NCBI RefSeq assembly: GCF_000695255.1
Contig: NZ_JMIB01000003.1
Span: 1-64,000, forward strand
Reading direction: 5' to 3'
Source of the DNA: Photobacterium galatheae
Lineage (GTDB): Bacteria; Pseudomonadota; Gammaproteobacteria; Enterobacterales; Vibrionaceae
DNA: 64,000 nucleotides
Positions within the stretch are counted from its first letter, which is position 1, and the number at the start of each line of letters is the position of its first letter. Below the pieces are notes generated by a model that was not told the origin of the DNA, did no database searches, and saw only the letters and a list, made by a program, of their open reading frames with translations. Below, one piece after another: positions 55,567 to 64,000 of the stretch. Both the position numbers and the translations under genes were made by a program.

Positions 55567-58500
55567 TTAAATAAGATGCGTTTGTAACTCTGCGACACCC
55601 TGCGCTTTCAAAACCTGATAATGGTCTGCCTCCAGATGAATCGTTCTGGGAGGTTCCACCGAAAAGTCGGAGACATTTTCAATGAAAGAGTAGTTATCCT
55701 GCTGCGCTTTAAAAATCGTGACCGGGGCATGAATCCTGCGACCAACCAACTCTTCAAAGGTGTAACTGAAGTCGTAAGAAACCAGCACGATACGCGTGAT
55801 ACGCTGAATCAGATCCGGTTGTAACATCGGGAACCTTTGGCACATGAACTCAATAAAGCTTTCCTCGTCATGACACTGGTTCAGACAGCTTTGCAGCAAG
55901 GCACCATCAATCGAATGTGCGAACACCGAGAACAGGATGGTCACAAACACTGGATTCGAAAATGACGCATTGCCTTGATTCGTTTGCTCTAAATCGTAAT
56001 GTGTCTGGGGTGAACCCGGCGCAATCAAATGCAGTGCTTCAACGGTTTCGCCCATTTGTTCCAACTGGTAAGCGGTTTCAAAAGCCACACGAGCACCGAA
56101 TGAATATCCCCAGAGTGTATAAGGCCCTTTGGGTTGAACCGACCGAATTAATTCGATATCCGCTTTTGCCATTTCCTGAACATTCGGCAACGGCACCTCA
56201 CCTTCATGAAGCCCCAATGCCTGCACACCAAAGAACTGACGATGGGGAGCAACCTGATTCGCCATGAGTTTCAGGTTCATTGGGTATCCACCCAAACCCG
56301 GCCAACAGAAAATCGGGTTCTGTTGCTGACCATTCAGCTCAATCAGCCGGGAAGCCTGTTGGACTTGCTCACCCTGACTGTCAATCCATGCGGAAAGCTG
56401 TTGAATCGTTGGGGACTGAAACAGAACCTGAAGCGGTACTTTGATCCCGAATGCCTGGTTAATCCGGTTAATCATCGCGACAGCCGTCAAGGAGTTTCCG
56501 CCGCACTCGAAAAAATCATCCTGTGCAGACACGGAATCCCACTTCATGATTCGGCACCAAATCTCCCCTAACTGGTGTTCCGTTTCCGTAGATAACGGAA
56601 TGAATTCTTTCTCCGAGTGGCTATTTGCGACCACATCCAGTGCTTTCAGGGCTTGATAATCCACCTTGCCATTCGCGGTCTGTGGCAGTTTATCAATCAT
56701 GACAACTTTATTCGGAATCATATATTGCGGGAGCTGAGTCATCAGATCGTCTTTAATCATCTCTGTCGGCCCACGCATATGAACACTGTCTTCTTTCATC
56801 CCAATGCTCAAATATTGCGCTTGGCTGATCCCGCCACCGATACAGAAATAAAATGCTGCCATCTCCAACCCATGCGCATTTAAGATATGACGCATTCGCT
56901 TGGCCGAAGGTAAGTCATTTCCGGATTTAGAGCTGTAACCCGATGACATCATTCCCAAAGACAGTGGATTACTCTGAAGCTTGTGGAGTGTTCTGCCCAG
57001 GCTGATATAGCGCATTGCCGATTCCCGGCAATTTTCCACCATCGAGATGCCAAAGCTTGCTCTGTCATACACTTGCTGGTTGATCGCAATCACATCACGT
57101 TTCAGAATCTGTTGATCGCTCATATACTCAAAATCTTGCGCAGTGAATCGATACAGCCCTTCTTCCAGGCCAGCGACGTGACTGCCGTGGGCCTGTACAA
57201 ACAGCTCAGGCAAATCAATTGCTGGTGCCACATCATTCGGGCAAATCTCAAATGTGCCCAGGTTGTAATCATCCGTTGCACCGTCATACCAGGCCGGCAG
57301 TTGTTCCGTGAGCTGATGCGCCCCGATTGCCAGTCCGAATTCCGGCAATTGTTCATCAAAAAGACCCAGCATATGGCCCGTTTCCATCTCCAGAACTTCT
57401 AAAATATTGTTCTTATAAACGGGCTCAATCGCGTCATGTTTTCCAATAAAATGTAATTTCAGAGTTGGCTGTGAATTCGGCTGACACGCTTCTATTTGCA
57501 CCAGACAATGTTGTACCGGGTGGTAATAATAAATTCCTGAAGGCCAGCCAAACAGACCATGAATTTCAATGTATAGCTGCACAGCATATAAAGCACCGGG
57601 AGAAGCGTATGTGTATTTGGGCAACAAACGCTCATCACTGATGAATTGACCAAAGTGCCGGAGTAATCCGCCAAACTGCGGCGCAGTCAGCTGTGAGATC
57701 TCGCGGGACAACGTTTTATCCTGCTCAAGCGTGAGCAGCGAAATCAATTCTTCCCGAGTGACTGGCTGCTCTCTTTCAAAGAAGCGATACGTCTTTCTTC
57801 CGAATGCTTTTTCTTTTTGACTCGGGGTTGCTACTTTACCTTCCAGCGCAATGTGCAATCTGTCTTCACAGGCTTCGGCAGGGCGGCATCCAGCATTCGA
57901 TAGCTGCGCTTTCACCTGACACTTATTCGCTTTTGATTGATGGTGTGAACCATGATTTCCCTGATCCATCAGCGCGGCCTGCGTTTCATCCAGTTCAATA
58001 CACGCGATTAAATTTTGACTGCCCGTTCGTGGATCATTGTTGATCACCATCGCCGCATTTTTTATCCAGCTGTGATTTTCAATGGCATGGCGAATCTCGT
58101 CTAATTCAACCCGGTAGCCCCGCAGCTTCACCTGATTGTCAGCTCGTCCGGCAAAGTGGACATTTCCTTCGCTATCCCAACGTCCCAGATCACCGGTACG
58201 ATAGAGCCAGGCATGTTCTGGGTCCTGAGATAAATGATTCGGGACAAACTTCTCTTTCGTTAAGTCAGACCGATGCAGGTACCCTGACGCAACTTGCCGC
58301 CCTGAAATATACAGTTCACCAATCTCACCGACCAAAGCCGGCTGACCATCTTCCCGCAGCAGATAATAGCGGGTGTGTGCGACCGGCTTCCCAATCGAAA
58401 TTGCGCTTGGATAAGTGTCTACCGCTTTCTCACAAAGTTTGAAATAGGAGGAATTGATCGTGCATTCTGTTGGCCCATAAAGATTAATCAGCTCCGCTTC

Positions 58501-59424
58501 TGGACGAACCCGGTAAAATTCTTTTGCCAGTTGCCGAGTGAGCGTTTCACCACCACTGAAGACTTGTGCCAGTGATTTGCAATCGATAAAAGACGGATGA
58601 TCAACTAAGGCCTGCAGCAAAGTCGGGACACATTGCAGCACATTGATCTCGTGTTTCAGCAGTACTTCGACCATCTCGTCTGGGTCTCGGTAACATCCCG
58701 CAGGCCCGACAATCAGGTGGCAACCAAACACGGGCGCAAGAATTTCCCATTGTGCCGCATCGAAGCTCATCGGTGTTTTTTGAAGGATGCGCGTCTGCCC
58801 GCCAAACGAGAAAGTCTGCTTCAGGAATGACATTTGCTGCACAATATTGCGGTGTTTGATCATGACACCTTTGGGCTTTCCGGTGCTTCCAGAGGTGTAA
58901 ATCACGTAGGCCAGATGGTCAGGCGTGACTTTAGAAAATACAGGGTCGGACATTTGAGGCAGTTCATTGGCAAGTAAAGCGGTGATGTCCTCTGCTGTGA
59001 CGATGGTCACCTGGTCTGAAACCATAGCTTCCAGCTTCGATTTCAGGTGCGTCTGTGTGTAAATCACACGAATTTTTGAGTCCTGAATCATGTAACGAAT
59101 CCGCTCACTCGGATATTCCGGCGCAAGCGGTAAATAAGCATTCCCGGAAGCCAGAATGCCCCACGCTCCGCACACCATATCAATCGAAGGCTCACAGAAA
59201 AGACCGATACAATTCTCATCAGACAACTGCGCATCTGCCAGACGATGACCTGTTTTTAAAACTTTCAGGTAAAAATCGAGGTAACTCAGCGATTGATGAC
59301 AATCTGTGACCGCAATTTTGTCTGGGTTCAGCCTTGCCTGCTCAGAGAACATATCCAGCAACGTAGCAGTTCCATGATCTATTTCGATTTCCATCTCAGG
59401 TGACACAAAGGTGGCGTTCATCAT
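55567..59424 (-). CDS. indC: Indigoidine synthetase-type NRPS (A-Ox-PCP-TE)
   Basis: About 1285 residues from ATG at 59424 (AAAGAG upstream; another in-frame ATG is at 59439), close to 1282 of BpsA. Order: adenylation domain with YTSGSTGKPKG, NLYGPTECT and YRTGDLGRW; a flavin oxidase (SagB-like) inserted between core motifs A8 and A10, about 500-930; LPQTANGKVDYQAL (A10); carrier protein with phosphopantetheine Ser in DDFFECGGNSLTA; and a thioesterase with GYSFGARVAF and DHYQVLK. It activates glutamine, oxidises it and releases a cyclic imide that dimerises to the blue pigment indigoidine. A phosphopantetheinyl transferase must be supplied from elsewhere. The same enzyme type makes the base of minimycin. 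Confidence 0.93.
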   Translation of the reverse strand: MMNATFVSPEMEIEIDHGTATLLDMFSEQARLNPDKIAVTDCHQSLSYLDFYLKVLKTGHRLADAQLSDENCIGLFCEPSIDMVCGAWGILASGNAYLPLAPEYPSERIRYMIQDSKIRVIYTQTHLKSKLEAMVSDQVTIVTAEDITALLANELPQMSDPVFSKVTPDHLAYVIYTSGSTGKPKGVMIKHRNIVQQMSFLKQTFSFGGQTRILQKTPMSFDAAQWEILAPVFGCHLIVGPAGCYRDPDEMVEVLLKHEINVLQCVPTLLQALVDHPSFIDCKSLAQVFSGGETLTRQLAKEFYRVRPEAELINLYGPTECTINSSYFKLCEKAVDTYPSAISIGKPVAHTRYYLLREDGQPALVGEIGELYISGRQVASGYLHRSDLTKEKFVPNHLSQDPEHAWLYRTGDLGRWDSEGNVHFAGRADNQVKLRGYRVELDEIRHAIENHSWIKNAAMVINNDPRTGSQNLIACIELDETQAALMDQGNHGSHHQSKANKCQVKAQLSNAGCRPAEACEDRLHIALEGKVATPSQKEKAFGRKTYRFFEREQPVTREELISLLTLEQDKTLSREISQLTAPQFGGLLRHFGQFISDERLLPKYTYASPGALYAVQLYIEIHGLFGWPSGIYYYHPVQHCLVQIEACQPNSQPTLKLHFIGKHDAIEPVYKNNILEVLEMETGHMLGLFDEQLPEFGLAIGAHQLTEQLPAWYDGATDDYNLGTFEICPNDVAPAIDLPELFVQAHGSHVAGLEEGLYRFTAQDFEYMSDQQILKRDVIAINQQVYDRASFGISMVENCRESAMRYISLGRTLHKLQSNPLSLGMMSSGYSSKSGNDLPSAKRMRHILNAHGLEMAAFYFCIGGGISQAQYLSIGMKEDSVHMRGPTEMIKDDLMTQLPQYMIPNKVVMIDKLPQTANGKVDYQALKALDVVANSHSEKEFIPLSTETEHQLGEIWCRIMKWDSVSAQDDFFECGGNSLTAVAMINRINQAFGIKVPLQVLFQSPTIQQLSAWIDSQGEQVQQASRLIELNGQQQNPIFCWPGLGGYPMNLKLMANQVAPHRQFFGVQALGLHEGEVPLPNVQEMAKADIELIRSVQPKGPYTLWGYSFGARVAFETAYQLEQMGETVEALHLIAPGSPQTHYDLEQTNQGNASFSNPVFVTILFSVFAHSIDGALLQSCLNQCHDEESFIEFMCQRFPMLQPDLIQRITRIVLVSYDFSYTFEELVGRRIHAPVTIFKAQQDNYSFIENVSDFSVEPPRTIHLEADHYQVLKAQGVAELQTHLI

Positions 59425-59496
59425 CTCTTTAACTTCCATTTCAACTATATGCACGACAATGACTATATAAATTACTCCCACGTATTATTTTGTCAA

Positions 59497-59516
59497 GTAT
59501 CTTTTTTGAAAGATAC
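59497..59516. promoter_or_regulatory. Palindromic operator at the indC promoter
   Basis: GTATCTTTTTTGAAAGATAC: perfect 8-bp arms with a 4-bp centre. It directly precedes TTGACA (59491-59496 on the minus strand), a likely -35 box for indC. Related in core to the site at 60278-60295 and to the AGATACTTG elements at both marR genes. Confidence 0.75.
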
Positions 59517-59712
59517 ATAAAGAAAAGTATTATGCCTATGAAGCGTAATCAGTCGGATGGTTTTCTTCAGCGGAAGGTCGATCCAGAAAATCGGGGTATT
59601 TGCGCTGTTGAAGCTGATGAGAGAGGAAGCTATTGAGCGAGAAAGCTGCGAAGTAAAAAATCAAATCCACCTGGCGGCATCAACCACCAGGTGTCGTGGC
59701 CAAGAAAAGCCG

Positions 59713-60207
59713 TTAGCGCGTTGCGTCGATCGACAACAGCCAGTGACGAAGCAGCGTAGAAATTTTGACTTGCTCTTCTTCTGTGAGTGGCTCAAGGAAG
59801 GATTTTTCGAGGTCTAAGTTGGTCTCGATGATTTGATCGATCAGGGTTCTGCCCGCTGGCGTAATCCGAACTTTATAACTGCGACGATCATGCTGGCTCG
59901 CCACGCGTTCCACCCAGTCCTGCTGCACCATACGCTCGATGCGAGTACTCACGGCCCCCGATGAAACCATCAAGGTTTGATACAGCTCTGTTGGCGTCAC
60001 AGGATGCGCCATCAACCGGAGCGTCACCAGAATATCAAACTCAATTTCACTTAAGCCATGCCCCTCAATACCAGTCTGCCGCTTCTGACTGATCAAACGG
60101 TTTACCCGGCTCAGCCGACCAATAATCGCCATTGAAGAACAATCTAAATCAGGGCATTGCTGTCGCCATTGCATCAAAAGCTTTTCTACATGATCGAATT
60201 CCATCAT
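59713..60207 (-). CDS. MarR-family transcriptional regulator (paralogue 2)
   Basis: 164 residues from ATGATG at 60207 with AAGGATGA. MarR fold with SEIEFDILVTLRLMAHPVTPTELYQTLMVSSGAVSTRIERM in parts and DRRSYKVRITPAG. It stands between indC and the divergent upp operon, and sites on both sides of its promoter match the pigment-promoter palindrome. It is a close paralogue of the gene at 53691-54182. A PecS-like role controlling pigment genes is likely but not shown. Confidence 0.9.
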   Translation of the reverse strand: MMEFDHVEKLLMQWRQQCPDLDCSSMAIIGRLSRVNRLISQKRQTGIEGHGLSEIEFDILVTLRLMAHPVTPTELYQTLMVSSGAVSTRIERMVQQDWVERVASQHDRRSYKVRITPAGRTLIDQIIETNLDLEKSFLEPLTEEEQVKISTLLRHWLLSIDATR

Positions 60208-60233
60208 TCATCCTTTCCATTTAATTTTCTGAA

Positions 60234-60252
60234 AAGATACTTGAATGAAAGC
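60234..60252 (-). promoter_or_regulatory. Shared element upstream of marR paralogue 2
   Basis: GCTTTCATTCAAGTATCTT on the minus strand, 27 bp before the start codon of marR paralogue 2, identical to 54215-54233. Overlaps a possible -10 TATCTT. Confidence 0.65.
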
Positions 60253-60277
60253 ATGAATGGTAGTACTTTATTTGACA

Positions 60278-60295
60278 TATCTTTCTTGAGAGATA
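60278..60295. promoter_or_regulatory. Operator in the spacer of the upp promoter
   Basis: TATCTTTCTTGAGAGATA, a near-perfect palindrome. It fills the spacer between TTGACA (60272-60277) and TACTTT (60294-60299), an arrangement in which a bound MarR protein would block RNA polymerase. It serves the uracil phosphoribosyltransferase operon. Confidence 0.75.
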
Positions 60296-60374
60296 CTTTT
60301 TACTGAATAACTCTGGTGTGATTCATTCTCAAGAAAGCCTGAAATTGCTTATCGACCGTACAAGGAAACTTCAC

Positions 60375-61028
60375 ATGTCTCACGTTCAAAATGTTCATGT
60401 CCTCGCTGCAACGCCTTATCTCACATATCTGCATTCGAAAATCCGTGATAAGCGCGCCTCACAGAAAACATTTAATGCTTACAGTGATCAAGTCATCCGA
60501 CAGCTACTTGTGAAAGCCGCCGAACTCTTACCCTTTCACGAGAAAGCCATTACAACACCAGTCGGAGACACGTATCACGGATGTGATTTAACCACCGGTA
60601 TCTGTGGCGTTTCTGTCATTCGTGCTGGTGAAAGTATGGAGCCAGAATACAACAACATGTTTCCGGGCAGTCCCATCGGAAAAATTCTGATCCAGAGAGA
60701 TAAAGTCACCAAGTTACCCAGCTACTTTTATTCACACTTTCCTGCTGATATTGCGCATCGCTCTGTTTTCCTCTTTGAACCCATGCTGGCGACGGGCGGC
60801 TCGCTGATCAAAGCCATTGAAACTTTGCTGGAGAATCAAGTTCCAGAGCAGCAAATCATTGTGGTGAACTTTCTCGCTTCACCGGAAGGACTAGACCGGG
60901 TAATCACCCGCTTCCCGAACCTGAAAATTGTGACGTCCTCCATCGAAAAAGGAATGAACGAACATGCCTTTATGAAACCAGGCATTGGCGATTTTGGTGA
61001 TCGGTATTTTGGTACTTACGCTGGATAA
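60375..61028 (+). CDS. upp: Uracil phosphoribosyltransferase, cluster-linked
   Basis: About 217 residues from ATG at 60375 (AGGA 8 bp upstream); the GTG at 60318 is too far upstream. LTYLHSKIRDKRASQKTF, RAGESMEP and the PRPP-binding FEPMLATGGS motif define the family. It turns uracil plus PRPP into UMP. This copy is not in a uracil permease operon but starts a unit with pptA and a HAD phosphatase opposite the NRPS. In the minimycin pathway a UPRT raises UMP and so counters the toxic analogue, which may be its role here. Confidence 0.9.
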   Translation: MSHVQNVHVLAATPYLTYLHSKIRDKRASQKTFNAYSDQVIRQLLVKAAELLPFHEKAITTPVGDTYHGCDLTTGICGVSVIRAGESMEPEYNNMFPGSPIGKILIQRDKVTKLPSYFYSHFPADIAHRSVFLFEPMLATGGSLIKAIETLLENQVPEQQIIVVNFLASPEGLDRVITRFPNLKIVTSSIEKGMNEHAFMKPGIGDFGDRYFGTYAG

Positions 61029-61130
61029 ACTCATTGATTCAGCCTGACACAAATCTGTGTTGCCCGCTTTCACCTGAAAGCCCTACAAAATAAAACCATA
61101 GATAAACTGCATGAAAAGAAAGGAGCTCTC

Positions 61131-61355
61131 ATGCCACACGTATCCATTAAACATTTTCCGGTTTCAATTTCATCTGAGCAAAAAACGATGCTGGTAGAAA
61201 ACATCAACCAGGCGGTTACCGAAGCGCTGGGGTGCAGCAAAGAGGTGATTTCAATCTCACTTGAATCTGTCCAGCCGGATGACTGGCAACAAGCCGTCTA
61301 CCAGCCGGAAATTGATGCCAAATCGCAATATTTGATTAAAACGCCAAACTACTGA
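61131..61355 (+). CDS. pptA: PptA-like tautomerase
   Basis: 74 residues. MPHVSIKHFP starts with the catalytic Pro2 of the 4-oxalocrotonate tautomerase superfamily, and the rest follows E. coli PptA (YdcE, 77 aa) with SISLESVQPDDWQQAVYQPEI. A strong AAGGAG site precedes it. It sits between upp and the phosphatase, 44 bp before the latter. An enol-keto role in the pigment or C-nucleoside pathway is possible but only inferred. Confidence 0.88.
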   Translation: MPHVSIKHFPVSISSEQKTMLVENINQAVTEALGCSKEVISISLESVQPDDWQQAVYQPEIDAKSQYLIKTPNY

Positions 61356-61399
61356 TCGGTACAGAAACCAGGACGTTATAAGAGATTAAAGGAAGAGCA

Positions 61400-62101
61400 A
61401 TGGAAGTATTCAAGCCTGTCATCATGTTTGATTTAGATGGCACCTTATTTGACACCGAACGCGCAATCGTTGAAGCATTTGATGCAACATTTTCGGCCTG
61501 CAATGACACAACGCGACCAAGCCCGGCAAACATCAGGGCGACCATCGGGATGCCACTGGAAAAAGCATTTGCCACGCTGACCGACCAATCCAGCGAAGCC
61601 GCCGGTGTGGCAGCATTGTGCAAAGAGTATCAGCAACAATTCAGGCAAACCATCCTGCCAAAGGCTGAAAGTTTGCTCTTCCCAGGCGTGACTTCTGGCT
61701 TATCCGTGTTGAAAAACCTTGGCTATCAATTGGCGGTCACAACCAATAAATTCGCACGCAGTGCCAACCCATTACTGGAAGCAGCAGGCATCGCCAATTT
61801 CTTTGATATCGTTGTCTGTGCAGATGAAGTGACCGAGAAGAAACCCGCGCCGGAATCTGGCGAAAAAATCCTCAGCTACTATGGCACAACCGCCAACAAC
61901 GCCCTCATGGTCGGGGATACAACGCATGACATTCTCATGGCGAATCATCTTGGCTGTGACACCATTGCTGTCAATTATGGCATTCACTCTGAGCAAGAGC
62001 TTCAAACAGCCAACCCACGGTGGATTGTGGCCCACTTTGATGACGTGGTCGAGACAGCGACCAGCCACTTTGGCAAGTCATCCCTTGGTGTTCACACCTG
62101 A
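61400..62101 (+). CDS. HAD family phosphatase (IndB-like)
   Basis: 233 residues. HAD motifs: FDLDGTLFDTE (nucleophile Asp), TTNK, KKPAPE with Lys and GDTTHDI. The cap domain is the C1 helical type, as in phosphoglycolate phosphatase, pseudouridine-monophosphatase and IndB. In indigoidine clusters IndB is such a phosphatase, and in the minimycin cluster the phosphatase domain of MinC removes phosphate from the toxic nucleotide. AAGGAAGAG precedes the ATG. Last gene of the upp unit. Confidence 0.88.
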   Translation: MEVFKPVIMFDLDGTLFDTERAIVEAFDATFSACNDTTRPSPANIRATIGMPLEKAFATLTDQSSEAAGVAALCKEYQQQFRQTILPKAESLLFPGVTSGLSVLKNLGYQLAVTTNKFARSANPLLEAAGIANFFDIVVCADEVTEKKPAPESGEKILSYYGTTANNALMVGDTTHDILMANHLGCDTIAVNYGIHSEQELQTANPRWIVAHFDDVVETATSHFGKSSLGVHT

Positions 62102-62304
62102 GTGGGACTGACTCAATGATCCTGAGCAAATCGGTAGCCATACATTCATGGGTGGCTGCCGATGGTTTAGGAATAGATAAACGTGCGTCAGCGGCTTTGC
62201 TCATTTAGTCTTTCATGGGTTCGCTCAGGAATAGACGGTGGCGATAGACAAAAAGCAATACCAGCCCCCTTGAACAGTGCCTCACTAAAAACCGCAAAAA
62301 CAAA

Positions 62305-62338
62305 AAAGCGTTAGCAAACCCTACTCTGCTAACGCTTT
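62305..62338 (-). terminator. Strong intrinsic terminator
   Basis: 12-bp perfect stem AAAGCGTTAGCA/TGCTAACGCTTT with a 10-nt loop. On the minus strand TTTTTTG follows. It ends the minus-strand hypothetical gene and may also stop plus-strand transcription after the HAD gene, although few T follow on that side. Confidence 0.85.
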
Positions 62339-62389
62339 GAATAAACAGAACGTCATCTTACGAATGACGAGCATGTTTAAGTTGAACGA

Positions 62390-62782
62390 TTACGCTTGGT
62401 TTGACTCTTCATCAATGTCGCAATCAGTACAACTTTGCAGTGCGATTTCGTGTTCAAAGACTGCTGTATCGTTACCTTCTGCCAGTAGCTCTGCTATTTC
62501 ATCCGCGACTTCTTGCTCATCTTCCGCTTCAACTTGATTCGCTAGTTCTTCTTCTGAGTAACCGTAGAAATTCAGCAATAAGTAATCACGCGCTTCCTCT
62601 TTCGTACAAGTAACCTTCACCGAAAGATCTGGCTCAACGTTGCCTTGTTCGATAATCGCACCCACTTGCGCTAGGACATCATCTTTCATCGCCACCGTTA
62701 ACCAACCAAGATCAGTGCTTACTGTGGTTTTTTTACAGTTAAAACAAGGCAGTTGATGAAAGTAATAGTGAAAATCAGTCAT
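62390..62782 (-). CDS. Hypothetical acidic protein with two CxxC motifs
   Basis: About 130 residues from ATG at 62782 (MTDFHYYFHQLPCFNCKK); the frame is open to 62836 but that part is poor. CFNC near the N-terminus and SCTDCD near the C-terminus could bind a metal together. The middle is very acidic (EEELANQVEAEDEQEVADEI). No known family. Strong terminator downstream supports real expression. No recognisable link to its neighbours. Confidence 0.6.
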   Translation of the reverse strand: MTDFHYYFHQLPCFNCKKTTVSTDLGWLTVAMKDDVLAQVGAIIEQGNVEPDLSVKVTCTKEEARDYLLLNFYGYSEEELANQVEAEDEQEVADEIAELLAEGNDTAVFEHEIALQSCTDCDIDEESNQA

Positions 62783-63096
62783 AGATAATTTCTTCTTTGA
62801 GTGTGGTCTAGCAAGATTATGCGCGTTTTTCAGCAAAATACTATCTCAATAGTCATTAAAGGCTGGATTGCCGTGGATGATTTGGGACAGGACGCAGAGC
62901 GAAGTGACGCTGATCACTCAGCGAATCTGTCGGGGCCTAGAGATAAATGGACAGAAGCGAGTTACGCGAAATCTGGTAAGCCGCTTATTTCAGATTAGCA
63001 AAAGTATCTTGAAACCTTAAACACTTGTTATGATGCATTTTTTTAGTAGTCCATGATAGAGTACAGCGCATCGTGCCAAAAAAGTAGAGCCAAGCC

Positions 63097-64000
63097 ATGT
63101 CAAAGATTGAAGGACACAAAATAAACATTAACACGCTGTTCAGTAGCGAGTATTTTTTTAGAATTCCAGAGTATCAACGCCCTTATTCATGGAGTAGAGA
63201 AAACTGTGAGCAACTTTTTGATGATATTTTTGAGTCTGATCGAGACAATGAGTACTTTCTTGGAACTGTCATCGCTCAAGAAGTAAGTAAATCTGGAAAT
63301 GCTACCAACTACGATGTTATAGATGGTCAGCAGAGAATGACAACACTGCAAATTTTGATGGCTTGCCTACGAGATATCATTAAAGATAACGAATACAAAG
63401 ATCCACTTAAGAAATATATTTATCAGCCGAAAAACCCAGTAAGTGGTATTGAAGAGCGCGATAGATTAGAAGTTAAAGAACGTACTTTTTTTAAAGCTCA
63501 TGTTCAAACTAACGGTTCTACGTTAAATAGCCCTAGCCTAGATAACTTGACAGACCAACAGATAAACATAGTTAAAGCGGTTGATATTTTCAACGAAAAG
63601 ATAGCCATTTTAAAGCAGAGTGAAATTGAGTCTTTAGTAAGCCATATATCTCAGCGTTGCATAGTAATCTTTGTATCTACTGAAAAGTTTGACGATGCGT
63701 TCAGAATGTTCTCAATAATTAATGACAGAGGAATTGATCTTAGAAGAATTGATATCCTCAAGGCTAAAAACTTGGGCAACCAAGTTATGCCGGACGTTAA
63801 TTTACGAAAGGAATACTCCAAAAAATGGGAGCAAATGGAAGATGATCTGGGTGGTGATGAGTTTGAAAGGTTAATCAATATAATCAAATTGATAGAGATT
63901 AAGCAAAAATCTAATAGTGAGCTAGTTAAGGTTTTTGAAGATATCTTCAAAAAAGGAAAGATTAAACCGGGTGAAGAGTTCATTGACTACATTGCTGACT
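63097..64000 (+). CDS. DUF262 domain protein (GmrSD-type), partial
   Basis: Open frame from ATG at 63097 to the window edge, at least 301 codons. IPEYQRPYSWSRENCEQLFDD, VIDGQQRMTTL and FSIINDRGIDL are the DUF262 signatures, as in the GmrS part of the type IV restriction enzyme GmrSD and in related phage defence proteins. The DGQQR motif is used in nucleotide binding. A nuclease such as DUF1524/HNH would be expected in the missing C-terminal part. AT-rich sequence, unlike its neighbours, fits acquired defence DNA. No good ribosome site is seen. Confidence 0.82.
   Translation, partial: MSKIEGHKININTLFSSEYFFRIPEYQRPYSWSRENCEQLFDDIFESDRDNEYFLGTVIAQEVSKSGNATNYDVIDGQQRMTTLQILMACLRDIIKDNEYKDPLKKYIYQPKNPVSGIEERDRLEVKERTFFKAHVQTNGSTLNSPSLDNLTDQQINIVKAVDIFNEKIAILKQSEIESLVSHISQRCIVIFVSTEKFDDAFRMFSIINDRGIDLRRIDILKAKNLGNQVMPDVNLRKEYSKKWEQMEDDLGGDEFERLINIIKLIEIKQKSNSELVKVFEDIFKKGKIKPGEEFIDYIAD

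Noticed and set aside
1..64000. tRNA, rRNA, prophage or integron structures
   Set aside because: No cloverleaf, rRNA stretch, integrase gene or attC-like repeat was found on reading both strands, apart from the dead IS3 fragment at 22.6 kb.

Overview
The window looks like chromosome from a marine gamma-proteobacterium of the Vibrionaceae (Photobacterium, Vibrio or Grimontia-like). The reasons are a betI-betB-betA-choXWV osmoprotection operon in the Vibrio arrangement, a chromosomal QnrS-type pentapeptide protein, VasX-like type VI secretion effectors, and moderate base composition. The species cannot be fixed from this sequence alone. No rRNA, tRNA or CRISPR array was seen.

Layout: 0-5.5 kb carries a VasX/MIX-type effector with a LysM domain, followed on the minus strand by two mosaic membrane paralogues that are probably its immunity proteins. 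5.8-8.5 kb has a di-heme cytochrome c peroxidase lipoprotein and a beta-helix lipoprotein. 8.8-16 kb is the glycine-betaine operon: BetI repressor, BetB, BetA, and the ChoX/ChoW/ChoV ABC transporter. 16-20 kb has an SDR, small DUF1330 and DUF2834 genes (the latter frameshifted), and a second GMC dehydrogenase. 20-23 kb is accessory DNA with a CoiA-like nuclease-domain protein and a decayed IS3-type transposase. 23-31 kb holds small housekeeping and accessory genes: acetyltransferases, a methionine aminopeptidase paired with a ParD-like protein, a YgiC-type ligase, Qnr, ABM, ASCH, Nudix and DUF3332. 30.9-36.4 kb is a minus-strand operon: RimK, AstE-like, ZntB-like, MscS-like, MgtE, DUF2391. 36.7-41.4 kb has a DUF3187 protein and a LysR regulator divergent from an EmrAB-type efflux pair. 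41.5-49.7 kb is a second, AT-rich T6SS effector island with one membrane immunity-like protein and two large paralogous membrane proteins. 50-53.2 kb has Ogt, an Ada-AlkA fusion, YbjQ and a dienelactone hydrolase.

The most interesting region is 53.7-62.1 kb. It holds a single-module NRPS of the indigoidine synthetase type (adenylation domain with inserted oxidase, carrier protein, thioesterase), a PsuG/IndA C-glycosidase directly downstream, and a divergent operon of uracil phosphoribosyltransferase, PptA-like tautomerase and HAD phosphatase. Two paralogous MarR regulators sit at the edge and in the middle. This gene set matches blue-pigment indigoidine clusters and also the logic reported for the C-nucleoside antibiotic minimycin, where the phosphatase and the phosphoribosyltransferase give self-protection. 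Related AGATACTT-type sites, two of them strong inverted repeats, lie in the promoter regions of indC, the upp operon and both marR genes, which suggests one local MarR circuit.

The right end (62.4-64 kb) has a hypothetical four-cysteine protein and the start of a DUF262 (GmrSD-type) gene that runs off the window.
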